Assembly (NCBI RefSeq): GCF_903819165.1
Contig: NZ_CAIJCS010000019.1
Span: 62,001 to 126,000 of the forward strand
DNA: 64,000 nt
Source: Aedoeadaptatus nemausensis
Lineage (GTDB): Bacteria; Bacillota; Clostridia; Tissierellales; Peptoniphilaceae
Direction: 5' to 3'
In this document: positions 28,477-38,172 of the stretch, one piece after another
How the letters are laid out: each line of letters begins with the position of its first letter
How positions within the stretch are numbered: the first letter of the stretch is position 1
Notes under the pieces: model-generated
What the model saw: only the letters and a program-made list of their open reading frames with translations
Database searches by the model: none
Told to the model about the DNA's origin: nothing
Made by a program: the position numbers and the translations under genes

Positions 28477-28511
28477 GCTTTTTCCGAAACCTCGGATTGG
28501 TTTATAGGGCA

Positions 28512-28540
28512 ATTCTACCAAAGGACGAGGTTCTTGTCAA
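28512..28540 (-). promoter_or_regulatory. Strong promoter for the rpmG-rplA operon
   Basis: Minus strand TTGACA (28535-28540), 17-nt spacer, TAGAAT (28512-28517). The -35 overlaps the stop codon of the hemerythrin gene. Confidence 0.75.
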
Positions 28541-29103
28541 TGATTTTTCCCATGTTTCAGCGTTTTTTCCAATCTCTCCAGTTCCCGTAAATAATATTCT
28601 CTCCGCTCCCTATGCTCTTCTTCGAAATCTTCGGTTTCTTTGTTTACCGCTTCTAAACGTTCCGCGGAAAGGTTTTTTTCTGCAAAGGGATAGACTACGG
28701 TATTTTCACGACTTGCGTGGGCTTCCAATAAAAAGGCGTAGTTGTAAAGCAGCCCTACCACGTCTACAAGTTTTGCCGTAGAGGGATCCTGTTCGTACGC
28801 TACGTAATTTTCTTCCAGCGAGGAAATAATATGGCGGGCCTGATCGTGTTCCACGAGCATCCCTTGGCGCACAACCTTTTCCGCCACGGGCCCCAGATCT
28901 TCCAACATATAGTTAAAGAGGATGAGTTCTTCTTTTCCGTGATGATGAGCATCCGCATAGTTCCGTACAAAATCGATCATGGCGGGAACTTCTTTTATTA
29001 TGTCACGGTTCCCCTCCAAAACCTCGCCGATGGCGCCGTGAATAAACGTGGTAAACCGTAAAATATTGTCGTGTTCTTCTTCTAAAACTTTAATGCCGTA
29101 CAT
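28537..29103 (-). CDS. Hemerythrin HHE-domain protein
   Basis: 188 aa with the diiron pattern EHDNI (His11), HHHGKEE, EHDQAR and HASRENTVVYP, in that order, which fits the histidine/acidic ligands of the four-helix hemerythrin fold. Bacterial members bind O2, sense redox or protect iron-sulfur centres in anaerobes. It overlaps the upstream FAD-protein gene by 14 bp, so the two are co-translated. Confidence 0.9.
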   Translation of the reverse strand: MYGIKVLEEEHDNILRFTTFIHGAIGEVLEGNRDIIKEVPAMIDFVRNYADAHHHGKEELILFNYMLEDLGPVAEKVVRQGMLVEHDQARHIISSLEENYVAYEQDPSTAKLVDVVGLLYNYAFLLEAHASRENTVVYPFAEKNLSAERLEAVNKETEDFEEEHRERREYYLRELERLEKTLKHGKNH

Positions 29104-30640
29104 GATCTTTCTCCTTTTCTATGATTTTCTCTGCAATGCGCATGCCGTCAATGGCCGAGGACACGATGCCGCCGGCGTATCCCGCTCCCTCTCCTGCGGG
29201 AAATATATTCCCGTATTGAAGAGATTCCAAACTTTCGCTATCTCGCGTCAGACGGACGGGGGACGATGAGCGTGTTTCAGGCGCCGTTAAAATCGCCCCT
29301 TCCATGAGGGCGGGAAAGTATTCGCCGATTTGACGTAGTCCTTCGGTGAGCGTGTCGTCCAATGCTTTCGGGTAGATTGTGTGGAGATCGGCAGCGTAAG
29401 TTCCCGGCAAATAAGTGGGCGCCACGGTCTCCTCTTCCTCTTCTCCCAAGTAGCTCGCCACCGATTGAGTGGGTGCTTTGTAGGATCCGCTCATGTCGTA
29501 GGCTTTCTTCTCGATCCTGCGCTGAAATTCCATACCCGCCATGACGCCCTCGCCGTAAATCGATTCGTCGATGGTGACGAGAATGGCGGCGTTGGCGTTT
29601 TTGCCATCGCGGGCTTTGTAGCTCATGCCGTTGGTGACGATGGTGTGCTCTTCCGATTGAGACGCCACCACTTTTCCCCCGGGGCACATACAAAAGCTAT
29701 AGACGCCTCTTCCCTCTATTTGGGCGCTCACCTGGTAATCGGCGGCGGGCAAGTAGCCGCACATGTCGCCGTATTGGTTTACGTCGATTGTCTTCTGATC
29801 GCTTTCGATGCGAAAGCCTACGGCAAAGGGTTTCGATTCCATGGCCATGTTCGCTTTTTTCAAGTACTCGAAGGTATCTCTGGCCGAATGACCGAGAGCG
29901 AGGACGATGTAATCTCCCTCAAAATTTCCTTTCGATGTCTCGGCGATATATTTCTCCCCTTCTCTTGAAAAGCCGTCGAACCGCGTGCGGAAATGAAATT
30001 CCGCTCCCATTGCTTCCAGTTCTTTTCTGAGCATCACAAGGACTTTTCGCAAGGCGTCGGTGCCTACGTGGGGCTTTTTCTTGTAAAGAATGCTCTCATC
30101 CTTCGCCAAGCGGGAAAAAAGCTCCAGCACAAAGCGGCCCCTGGGATCTTTAGAGCGGCTGGTCAATTTGCCGTCGGAAAACGTGCCGGCGCCCCCTTCG
30201 CCGAATTGCACATTGCTTTCCGTATCCAGTTCCCCTCCGTTCCAGAAAGATTCCACGCACTTTATGCGCTCCTCCACCCGATCGCCTCGCTCTAAAATAA
30301 GGGGCTTGACGCCGCGGCTTGCGAGGACGTACGCGCAGAAAAGTCCGGCAGGCCCTGCGCCGACGATAATGGGCCGCCCTTCGCTTTCAATGGGGCTGAG
30401 ATCGTAGGGCTTTTCGTGAATCGCCGCAATTTTTTTATTGGTTTTTAATTTTTTCTCCGTAACAATGTCGATTGTGGCCGTAAATTGCATGGTGCGCCCT
30501 TTGCGCGCATCGATGGATTCCCGATGACGTCGCCACCGATACTCCCCTTTCGAAAGACCGAGCATCTTTTCGATGGCTCGCTCGTAGTAAGAGGGATCGG
30601 AGTCGATGGGACGAGTTAGTTGATTTAATCGATAATTCAT
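29090..30640 (-). CDS. FAD-dependent dehydrogenase-like protein (COG2509 type)
   Basis: I use the ATG at 30640 (MNYRLNQL); an in-frame TTG at 30676 lies in the -35 region. An N-terminal domain (1-80) is followed by the FAD Rossmann motif IIVGAGPAGLFCAYVLASRG (about residue 85), then FGEGGAGTFSDGKL and a C-terminal GEGAGYAGGI. These match the uncharacterised FAD-dependent dehydrogenase family COG2509. Promoter spacing suggests a leaderless mRNA. Coupled with the hemerythrin gene, it may serve in oxygen or redox defence; this is inference. Confidence 0.88.
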   Translation of the reverse strand: MNYRLNQLTRPIDSDPSYYERAIEKMLGLSKGEYRWRRHRESIDARKGRTMQFTATIDIVTEKKLKTNKKIAAIHEKPYDLSPIESEGRPIIVGAGPAGLFCAYVLASRGVKPLILERGDRVEERIKCVESFWNGGELDTESNVQFGEGGAGTFSDGKLTSRSKDPRGRFVLELFSRLAKDESILYKKKPHVGTDALRKVLVMLRKELEAMGAEFHFRTRFDGFSREGEKYIAETSKGNFEGDYIVLALGHSARDTFEYLKKANMAMESKPFAVGFRIESDQKTIDVNQYGDMCGYLPAADYQVSAQIEGRGVYSFCMCPGGKVVASQSEEHTIVTNGMSYKARDGKNANAAILVTIDESIYGEGVMAGMEFQRRIEKKAYDMSGSYKAPTQSVASYLGEEEEETVAPTYLPGTYAADLHTIYPKALDDTLTEGLRQIGEYFPALMEGAILTAPETRSSSPVRLTRDSESLESLQYGNIFPAGEGAGYAGGIVSSAIDGMRIAEKIIEKEKDHVRH

Positions 30641-30647
30641 AGGCTTT

Positions 30648-30676
30648 ATTATCGCTTCCTTCGTTCGAAAAATCAA
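30648..30676 (-). promoter_or_regulatory. Promoter of the FAD-protein/hemerythrin operon
   Basis: Minus strand TTGATT (30671-30676), 17-nt spacer, GATAAT (30648-30653). Only 7 nt separate the -10 from the ATG. Confidence 0.6.
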
Positions 30677-30683
30677 GAGACGG

Positions 30684-30715
30684 AATAAAGCCCAGGGACT
30701 CGCCTTGGGCTTTAT
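30684..30715 (-). terminator. Terminator after the PPK2 gene
   Basis: 11-bp stem AATAAAGCCCA/TGGGCTTTATT immediately after the PPK2 stop. The stem's own T-rich end provides a short U-tract. Confidence 0.75.
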
Positions 30716-30716
30716 T

Positions 30717-31580
30717 TTAAATCTCGTCGTTTTTTAAGGCGTCGATGGCTTTTTCCACGTCTTCTTCCTCTTCTTTTGCAAAGCTCGGATAGTCTGGGTG
30801 GATCTCTTCCATGACTTTAATGAGAGCTTGACTTGCGATCTTTCGCGCAAGCCAGGGATTGTCCGCCGGCAATACGTACCAAGGGGCAATGTCGGTCGAC
30901 GTATTGTCGAGCATCTCTTCAAAGACTTCTTGGTACTCATCCCAGTGGCCTCGATCGTCTAAGTCGGAGAAGGAAAACTCGTGATTTTTCTCAGGATCCG
31001 TTAATCGTTCCAATAAACGTTCCTTCTGGGTCTCTTTCGACATATTGAAGAAGAATTTAACGACGGGAAAGCCATTTTCCGTTAAATAGCGTTCGTAATC
31101 GTTGATCTGACGATAGCGCTTTTCCCATATATCGTCTTTAATGACGTCCTCCGGAATAGGTTCGTCATCTAAAATGTCGTTGATTTTTGGCGAGAGAATA
31201 TCTTCATAATAGGAGCGATTCAATATGCCGATCTGTCCCCTCTCGGGCATCGCCTTTGCCATGCGCCAAAGATAATCGTGTTTCGTCTCTTCTTCGCTCG
31301 GTTTTCCAAAGGATGTATGCTTCAAGCCCTGTGGCAATAGATTGGAAAAGATATAGCGAATGATTTCGTCCTTACCTGCAGCATCTAAGGCTTGTAACAC
31401 GACGACGATGCCGTGGGTTCCCTGTGCGTGAAGTTTTTCGTGCCATTTAACGAGCGTCGGAACTTCCTCTTTATAGAGACTTTCTTTTATGTCTTCATCC
31501 CGTTCCGATCCGACGAGGCGACGATCAAAATCCGCTAAGTGAACATCTTCGCCGCTTATCATAAAATCCTTTAGTTTCAA
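30717..31580 (-). CDS. Polyphosphate kinase 2 family (polyP:nucleotide phosphotransferase)
   Basis: 287 aa, one PPK2 domain: Walker A-like ALDAAGKDEIIR (about residue 63), then NRSYYEDIL (about 122) and a lid region with EKRYRQINDYERYL. Family members transfer phosphate between polyphosphate and nucleoside mono- or diphosphates; whether AMP, ADP or GDP is used cannot be read here. The start is TTG at 31580 with AAGGGG 7 nt upstream. Monocistronic. Confidence 0.93.
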   Translation of the reverse strand: MKLKDFMISGEDVHLADFDRRLVGSERDEDIKESLYKEEVPTLVKWHEKLHAQGTHGIVVVLQALDAAGKDEIIRYIFSNLLPQGLKHTSFGKPSEEETKHDYLWRMAKAMPERGQIGILNRSYYEDILSPKINDILDDEPIPEDVIKDDIWEKRYRQINDYERYLTENGFPVVKFFFNMSKETQKERLLERLTDPEKNHEFSFSDLDDRGHWDEYQEVFEEMLDNTSTDIAPWYVLPADNPWLARKIASQALIKVMEEIHPDYPSFAKEEEEDVEKAIDALKNDEI

Positions 31581-31661
31581 AAAAATCCCCTTTCATCAAA
31601 ATTCATCCGTTTTTTATTGTTTACCCCTTTTATCTTTAATCATAACGAACGCAAAAAAGAA

Positions 31662-31679
31662 CCTACTCTTTCGAGTAGG
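31662..31679 (-). terminator. Terminator of the purine operon
   Basis: Stem CCTACTC/GAGTAGG with 4-nt loop, followed on the minus strand by TTCTTTTTTG, 14 bp after the purDL stop. Confidence 0.85.
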
Positions 31680-31692
31680 CTCTATTGTTTTA

Positions 31693-34600
31693 TTAGGAAC
31701 GTTTCTTTCCCTTAATATAATCGACGCCGGCTTGGATGACGGGCATGACGTGAACGTCGGGGATGTTCTTGTAAAGATCATCTTCCACCCGTTCAATGTG
31801 TCCCATTTTCCCTAAAATGTGGCCGTCGGCGCTGACGAGGCCTTCAATATTAAAGAAGCTGCCGTTGGGATTATCTACATAGGTAAAGGCAATTTGATTG
31901 TTCTTCACCAATTCTTCCGCTTGTTCTTTCGAGCAGACCAGGCGCCCTTCCCCGTGGCTTACAGGTACCATGTAGCGGTCGCCGGGATTCAAATACATGA
32001 GCCAGGGCGAATCGTTCGTAGCCACTTCCGTTTCCACGATGCGCGCCACGTGGCGGGAATTGTCGTTAAAGGTAAGGGTCGGTGAATCCTCTTCTTGGGC
32101 GCGGCCTTCGCCAAAGGGAAGATAGCCCGATTTAATCAGGGCTTGGAAGCCGTTACAGATGCCGAGGACGAGGCCTTTCTTTTCTTTCACGAGGACGTCC
32201 ATGGCTTCTTTCATGGCGTCGGTGCGTAAAATCGTTGCGATGAACTTCGCCGATCCGTCGGGCTCGTCGCTAAAGCTGAAGCCGCCGGGAATGGCAAAGA
32301 TATCCGCTTCTTTTACTTTCGCCGCCAAGGTTTCGATGGAGCGCACGGTTTCTTCCGCCGTTTGATTGCGGAAGACGAAGACTTCCGTATCGGCGCCGGC
32401 TTTTGTAAACACATCGGATGTGTCGTATTCGCTATTGGTGCCGGGGAAGCAAGCGATGAGTACGCGGCAATCGTCTTTCGCTTCTCTTTCTTCGATGCGG
32501 TCGCTTCCCTTTTGAATCTTGCGAATGTCTTCTCCCTTTTGTTCTTTTTCAGAGGGGAAGACCGATTCCAAGCCATGGCGATAAGCCTTAAAGATGGCCT
32601 TTTGATCTAAGGATTCACCGTTGACCGTATAGTCTTTTTCTTTCAGCTCGCCGATTTCGTCCACGCCGTCGAATGCTTCTTTGTATTCTACGATAATATC
32701 GCCGTAAAGAGCATTGTAAAAATCGTCTAATTGAACATCGAAGCCTAAATCATTTCCGAGGGCGGAGATAATCATGCCGGGGAGCGTGCCGTAACGGGTG
32801 ACGGCGGCGGCGGAAAGGACATTGCCCTTTTCCATTTCCCCTCTCAGGGTGTCCGCCATGGCTTTAAATGCTTCGATATCGATCTTGCCGTTGTCTAAAC
32901 GGGTCGCCTTTAAAATGCCCAGCTTGTTCCCCGCCTTTTGGAATACATTGCTTACAACATCCTTCGATTTCATGGGGGCAATGGCGAAGGAAACGAGGGT
33001 CGGCGGTACATCTTTATCTCTGAAGGTGCCGCTCATGGAGTCTTTACCGCCGATGGGAGGCACTTCAAAATCCATGGAGGCGTCGAATGCGCCGAGAAGG
33101 GCCTTTAAGGGTTTTTGCCAACGCTTGGGATCTTCGCCGAGTTTTTCAAAATACTCTTGGAAGGTGAAGTACATGTCCCGAATATCGGCGCCGGTGGCCA
33201 CAAGTTTCGCTACCGATTCCACTACCGCATAGTATGCGCCCAGGTATTGGTTTTCCGAGAGGAACTCGGGGTTTGCTCCGAAACTCATGACGCTCGCCGT
33301 GTCGCTTCGCTTGTTTTCGACGGGAATCAACCCCGCCATGGCTTGGGTAGGCGTCAATTGATACTTACCGCCTAAGGGCATGAGTACCGTGCCCCGGCCG
33401 ACACTGTTGTCGAATTTCTCGATAAGATTCTTTTGGCTCACCACATCGAGATCCGCCATGCGTTTTAAAATATCTTTCGTCGTGTAGTCATTGTATCTGT
33501 GGAGATAGTGAGACATGGCGTCCCCTTCCACTTCTACATTTTGACTGCGATCCACGCCCGCCGTTTCGATAAAGGCGCGATCTAAATCGACGATGAGTCG
33601 GTCGCCGTAATACATGCGCATAGCCGGCTCTTCTGTCACTTCCGCCACGACGGTCATTTCAAGATTTTCCTCGTCGCTCATGGCTCTGAAGAGATCCAGA
33701 TCTTTTTTCTGAATCACGACGGCCATACGCTCTTGAGATTCGGAGATGGCGATTTCTTTCGGGGAAAGACCGTCGTATTTCAAAGGCACTTTATCCAAAT
33801 GGATCTTCACGCCGTCTGCCAGCTCGCCGATGGCGACGGATACGCCGCCGGCGCCGAAATCGTTGCAGCGTTTGATCTTCGATGCGATGTCGGGTTTTCT
33901 GAAGAGGCGAAGGAGTTTACGCTCTTGAGGAGCGTTCCCCTTTTGAACCTCGGCCGATGCGGTGGTAAGGGAAGCCGCCGTATGTTCCTTACTGCTTCCC
34001 GTGGCGCCGCCGACGCCGTCACGGCCGGTTCTGCCGCCCATTAGGAGGATAATATCTCCCGGCTCCGGCGTGCCCCGCCATACATTTTCCGTAGCCACGG
34101 CCCCGACGACGGCGCCGATTTCCATGCGCTTCGCCATATAGCCCGGGTGGTAGAGTTCTTCTACGAGACCTGCAGGAATACCGATTTGATTACCGTAAGA
34201 TGCGTAGCCGTCGGCCGCTTCGGTGGTAATTTTCTTTTGAGGTAATTTGCTTTCCCATGTGTCCTCCACGGGCATAGTGGGATCGCCGCTTCCCGTTAAG
34301 CGGAGAGCTTGGTAAACATAGGCTCTTCCGGAAAGGGGGTCGCGAATACAACCGCCCAGGCAGGTGGACGCGCCGCCGTAGGGTTCCACTTCCGTAGGGT
34401 GATTGTGGGTTTCGTTTTTAAACATTAAGAGATAGGGAATGGCTTCCTTTTCGCCGGTTTTTAAATCTTCAGCCTCCAACTCAATGTGAATGGAGCAGGC
34501 GTTGATCTCTTCCGATTCCTCGATATTAGTCTTAATGCCTTCTTTTTTAAGATACTTCGCGACGAGGGTCCCCATGTCCATTAAACTGACGGGCTTTTTG

Positions 34601-36636
34601 CGATTTAAATGCTCCCGCGTCTTCATATAGCGATCAAAAGCTTCTTTGATCACGGGAGACACTTTTTCGTCGAAGTCGATGTCGAGGGCCGTGTTAAAGG
34701 TGGTGTGGCGGCAGTGGTCCGACCAATAGGTATCCAAAATTGCCAGTTCCGTCTCGTTAATATCTCTTCCGATGGATTTAAAATGCTCTTGAATAAAAGC
34801 GAAGTCTTCAATGCTCATGGCGAGTCCCATGGCCTCGAAATGTTCTTTAAGTTCCTCTTCGCTCCAATCCTTAAAGCCTTCCACCACGGGATTCTCCAGA
34901 TTTTGCGGGCTTTCTTCACGCAAGGTGGTAGGCACGCCGAAAAGGCTTCCGATTTTTTGGTCCACAGGATTCACCAGGTGACCTATGATGTCTTCGTAAT
35001 CTTTTTCCTCGAGATCGCCTCTGAAATCGTAAACCGTCGCCGTCTTGCTCGTCAGGTGGGTGTGGCCGAACATGGCCGTAGCCGTATCCATAACGCCGGC
35101 GTTTCTTTGATCGTATTGGCCCGGCTGATATTCCACTACGAGTCCGCGGTCCATTTCGCCTTGAAGCTTAAAGGCGTCTTCATCTACATACACCATGTCG
35201 CTGGGCGCTTCGGCGAGCACTTCTTTTGCGAGGCGCTCTACTTCATCTTTCGTAAGGCCTTCCAGATCGTAGCGGGCGTAAATTTTTACATCGTCTAATG
35301 CGATCCCGAGCTCTTCTTTCAGACTGTCTTTTAAAGCCAGTTCGCCATTGTTGAAGCCTGCTTTTCGACCTACATAGACACGTGAAAGTTTCGGTCCGAT
35401 ATCTCTTCGAATTTGCTTGTTTTCAAATTCGATTTTATCGGCTGCATCGTATGCCTTTTCCATAGCCGTTTCGAAATCATCGGCAACGGCGGTAACGGTG
35501 AGCACTCTGCCCCCTGCCGTAACTAGTTGACCGTCTTTTTTCGCCGTGCCGGCGTGGAATACTTTCACGTCGCCTAAATCGTCGGGGATGGCAATGGGCA
35601 CGCCCTTTTCAGAAGAAGCCGGGTAGCCGCCGCTTGCGAGGGTTAAGGATACTACTTTTTTGTCGTTTTCCTTAACTTCCACAGAGGAAAGTTCGCCTTT
35701 CGCCGTGGCCATCATAATATCTAAAAGATCGCCGTCCAAGCGTTCCAAAACCGATTGAGTTTCCGGATCGCCGAAGCGGCAATTATATTCTAAAATTTGC
35801 GGGCCGTCGTCGCCGATCATAATGCCCATAAAGATCAAACCGCGGTAATCTACGTCATCCTCTTGCAGACCTTTTAAGAAAGGTTTGACCAGGGCCTCGT
35901 CGATGGAATCCAGGAGAGGAAGTGCTTCCACATTGGGGGCATAAGTTCCCATGCCGCCGGTGTTGGGGCCCCGTCCCCCTTCGTAAATGGATTTGTGATC
36001 TTTCGCCGTAGAAAGAGGCTTGATAGTCTTGCCGTCGCAGAAAGCCAGAAGGCTCATTTCAAAGCCTTCTAAGAATTCTTCCACGACCACGCGATCTCCT
36101 TCAAACTTCTTGTCCACAAAGACATCGTTTAAGAAAGCGTCCACCGCCGATTCGTCGTAGACGATAGCGACGCCTTTGCCCGCCGCCAAACCGTCGGCCT
36201 TTAAAACGCAGACGCCCTTTTCTTCCAGCATATTTACCGCCACTTGGCGGATCGTATCCCGATCCTCCGATTCCGTATATTCCGCAGTGGGAATATTGTG
36301 GCGAGAGCAGAATGCTTTTGTAGCGGCCTTGGATCCTTCCAATTCCGCTGCCTTTTGATTGGGTCCGAAGATTAAAAGTCCTTCTTCTTCAAAGGCATCG
36401 ACGATGCCGTCCACCAAGGGAGCCTCGGGGCCGACGACGGTAAAGTCTATTTCCATGTCTTTTGCAAATTTCAAAAGGCCGCGAATATCTTCGGCGGAGA
36501 TGGCGATATTCTCGCCGATGGTGTCGGTGCCGCCGTTTCCGGGGGCGAAGTAAATTTTTTCTACTTTTTTATTTTGAGCGATGGATGCGCCGATAGCGTG
36601 TTCGCGCCCACCGCCGCCAACGATTAGTACCTTCAC
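31693..36636 (-). CDS. purL: Fused PurD-PurL: GAR synthetase plus FGAM synthase
   Basis: 1647 aa. Residues 1-425 are a complete phosphoribosylamine-glycine ligase (MKVLIVGGGGREHAIG; GPNTGGMGTYAP; RFGDPETQ). Residues from about 430 form a large FGAM synthase: PurS-like N-terminal part, two AIRS-type halves (HCRHTTFNTALD; FKNETHNHPTEVEPYGGA; PPIGGKDSMSG) and a C-terminal glutaminase with Cys in GICNGFQALI and His in SHGEGR. It performs steps 2 and 4 of purine synthesis in one chain. The start is GTG with AAGGAGG. It ends the operon, 9 bp after purH. I see no stop or shift at the junction, so the fusion looks genuine. Confidence 0.95.
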   Translation of the reverse strand: MKVLIVGGGGREHAIGASIAQNKKVEKIYFAPGNGGTDTIGENIAISAEDIRGLLKFAKDMEIDFTVVGPEAPLVDGIVDAFEEEGLLIFGPNQKAAELEGSKAATKAFCSRHNIPTAEYTESEDRDTIRQVAVNMLEEKGVCVLKADGLAAGKGVAIVYDESAVDAFLNDVFVDKKFEGDRVVVEEFLEGFEMSLLAFCDGKTIKPLSTAKDHKSIYEGGRGPNTGGMGTYAPNVEALPLLDSIDEALVKPFLKGLQEDDVDYRGLIFMGIMIGDDGPQILEYNCRFGDPETQSVLERLDGDLLDIMMATAKGELSSVEVKENDKKVVSLTLASGGYPASSEKGVPIAIPDDLGDVKVFHAGTAKKDGQLVTAGGRVLTVTAVADDFETAMEKAYDAADKIEFENKQIRRDIGPKLSRVYVGRKAGFNNGELALKDSLKEELGIALDDVKIYARYDLEGLTKDEVERLAKEVLAEAPSDMVYVDEDAFKLQGEMDRGLVVEYQPGQYDQRNAGVMDTATAMFGHTHLTSKTATVYDFRGDLEEKDYEDIIGHLVNPVDQKIGSLFGVPTTLREESPQNLENPVVEGFKDWSEEELKEHFEAMGLAMSIEDFAFIQEHFKSIGRDINETELAILDTYWSDHCRHTTFNTALDIDFDEKVSPVIKEAFDRYMKTREHLNRKKPVSLMDMGTLVAKYLKKEGIKTNIEESEEINACSIHIELEAEDLKTGEKEAIPYLLMFKNETHNHPTEVEPYGGASTCLGGCIRDPLSGRAYVYQALRLTGSGDPTMPVEDTWESKLPQKKITTEAADGYASYGNQIGIPAGLVEELYHPGYMAKRMEIGAVVGAVATENVWRGTPEPGDIILLMGGRTGRDGVGGATGSSKEHTAASLTTASAEVQKGNAPQERKLLRLFRKPDIASKIKRCNDFGAGGVSVAIGELADGVKIHLDKVPLKYDGLSPKEIAISESQERMAVVIQKKDLDLFRAMSDEENLEMTVVAEVTEEPAMRMYYGDRLIVDLDRAFIETAGVDRSQNVEVEGDAMSHYLHRYNDYTTKDILKRMADLDVVSQKNLIEKFDNSVGRGTVLMPLGGKYQLTPTQAMAGLIPVENKRSDTASVMSFGANPEFLSENQYLGAYYAVVESVAKLVATGADIRDMYFTFQEYFEKLGEDPKRWQKPLKALLGAFDASMDFEVPPIGGKDSMSGTFRDKDVPPTLVSFAIAPMKSKDVVSNVFQKAGNKLGILKATRLDNGKIDIEAFKAMADTLRGEMEKGNVLSAAAVTRYGTLPGMIISALGNDLGFDVQLDDFYNALYGDIIVEYKEAFDGVDEIGELKEKDYTVNGESLDQKAIFKAYRHGLESVFPSEKEQKGEDIRKIQKGSDRIEEREAKDDCRVLIACFPGTNSEYDTSDVFTKAGADTEVFVFRNQTAEETVRSIETLAAKVKEADIFAIPGGFSFSDEPDGSAKFIATILRTDAMKEAMDVLVKEKKGLVLGICNGFQALIKSGYLPFGEGRAQEEDSPTLTFNDNSRHVARIVETEVATNDSPWLMYLNPGDRYMVPVSHGEGRLVCSKEQAEELVKNNQIAFTYVDNPNGSFFNIEGLVSADGHILGKMGHIERVEDDLYKNIPDVHVMPVIQAGVDYIKGKKRS

Positions 36637-36645
36637 AATGCCTCC

Positions 36646-38172
36646 TTAATGTTTAAAGTGACGAACGCCGGTAAAGACCATAGACATATTGTTTTCGTCA
36701 CAAGCTTTTACGGAATCTTCGTCGCGGATGGATCCGCCCGGTTGAATAATAGATGCCACACCCTGTTCGGCCGCAGCTTTTACACAGTCGTCGAAGGGGA
36801 AGAAGGCGTCGCTCGCCATAACACTTCCCGTAAAGTCCCGATCGGGATTGTGGTTGAAAATATTCTCGAGCGCCCAGATACGGCTGGTTTCGCCGCCGCC
36901 GATGCCCAAGGTTTTTCCGTCTTTTATGAGGACCACGGCATTGGAACGCACATATTTTACAACTTTCATGCCGAAGAGGAGATCCCGCTTTTGATCTTCC
37001 GTGGGTTCCGCTTGGGTAACCACTTTATAATCTTCTTCCGCACCGAGATCGGCATCTTGAATTAAAATCTTGCCGCTGGTCATGCGCATTTCCCGCTTAA
37101 GGGGCTCGGCGTCGAAATCCACTTGAATGACGCGGAGATTTTTCTTTTGCTTAAAGACCTCGAGAGCTTCGTCGGTAAAATCTTTTGCCGCTACCACTTC
37201 CAGGAAGATCTTCACCATTTCTTCGGCACACGCTTTATCCACTGTGGTGTTTAACGCTACGATACCGCCGAAAATAGAAAGACTGTCGGCTTCAAACATT
37301 TTTTTGTAGGCGTCGAGAGCCGTTTCCCCAAGGGCGACGCCGCAAGGGGTGGCGTGTTTTAAGCCTACGGAGATGATGCCGTCTTTTTCAGGATCGAATT
37401 CACCGGCCAGGGATACGGCGGTGTTAAAGTCGTTGTAGTTATTGTAAGAAAGTTCCTTCCCTTGGAACTGTTTCATATGGGTAAAGTAGCTTTCCACCAT
37501 GGGATCGGAGTAAACTTCCGCCTTTTGATGAGGGTTTTCGCCGTAGCGAAGGTCGGAATCTTTCCGCATGCCGATCGTGGTGTATTCGCTCGTCTTTCCC
37601 GTAAGTTCGCGGAAATAGCGGGAAATCATGGAGTCGTAATAGGCCGTCAAGCTGAAGGCCTTCATGGCGAGCTCTCTGCGGAAAGCCACATCGTCTTCGG
37701 GAGATTTTAAGTGATCCAGCATGCGATCGTAATCTTTAGGATCGGTTACCACGTAAACGTCCTTGTGGTTTTTCGCTGCCGAACGAATCATGCTCGGACC
37801 GCCGATATCGATGTTTTCGATCAATTCCTCGTCGCTCTTCTTGGCGTGGTATGTGTCTTCAAAGGCATAGAGGTTAACGCAGACGAGATCGATACTTTCG
37901 ATGCCGTGTTCTTTCACCGTATCCACGTGGGATTGCTCGCCCCGCTTATATAAAATACCGCCGTGCACCTTCGGGTGGAGCGTCTTTACTCTGCCGTCGA
38001 GCATTTCCGGAAACTTGGTGTAATCGTCAATGGCCACTACCTCTACCCCTGCCTCTTTAATGGTGCGAAGCGTGCCTCCGGTGGATAAAAGGGTGTAGCC
38101 CTCTTCTTTCAGGCCCTTGGCAAATGCACCGATCCCCGATTTGTCTGTTACCGATAATAATGCGTACTTCAT
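36646..38172 (-). CDS. purH: AICAR transformylase / IMP cyclohydrolase
   Basis: 508 aa, bifunctional: N-terminal cyclohydrolase (DKSGIGAFAKGL; STGGTLRTIKEAGV; LDGRVKTLHPKVHGG) and C-terminal AICAR transformylase (KHATPCGVALG; SDAFFPFDDCV). Final two steps to IMP. It overlaps purN by 4 bp. Confidence 0.98.
   Translation of the reverse strand: MKYALLSVTDKSGIGAFAKGLKEEGYTLLSTGGTLRTIKEAGVEVVAIDDYTKFPEMLDGRVKTLHPKVHGGILYKRGEQSHVDTVKEHGIESIDLVCVNLYAFEDTYHAKKSDEELIENIDIGGPSMIRSAAKNHKDVYVVTDPKDYDRMLDHLKSPEDDVAFRRELAMKAFSLTAYYDSMISRYFRELTGKTSEYTTIGMRKDSDLRYGENPHQKAEVYSDPMVESYFTHMKQFQGKELSYNNYNDFNTAVSLAGEFDPEKDGIISVGLKHATPCGVALGETALDAYKKMFEADSLSIFGGIVALNTTVDKACAEEMVKIFLEVVAAKDFTDEALEVFKQKKNLRVIQVDFDAEPLKREMRMTSGKILIQDADLGAEEDYKVVTQAEPTEDQKRDLLFGMKVVKYVRSNAVVLIKDGKTLGIGGGETSRIWALENIFNHNPDRDFTGSVMASDAFFPFDDCVKAAAEQGVASIIQPGGSIRDEDSVKACDENNMSMVFTGVRHFKH

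Noticed and set aside
34609-35298. Plus-strand 229-codon open frame
   Set aside because: Antisense to purDL with no ribosome site and no protein-like motifs.
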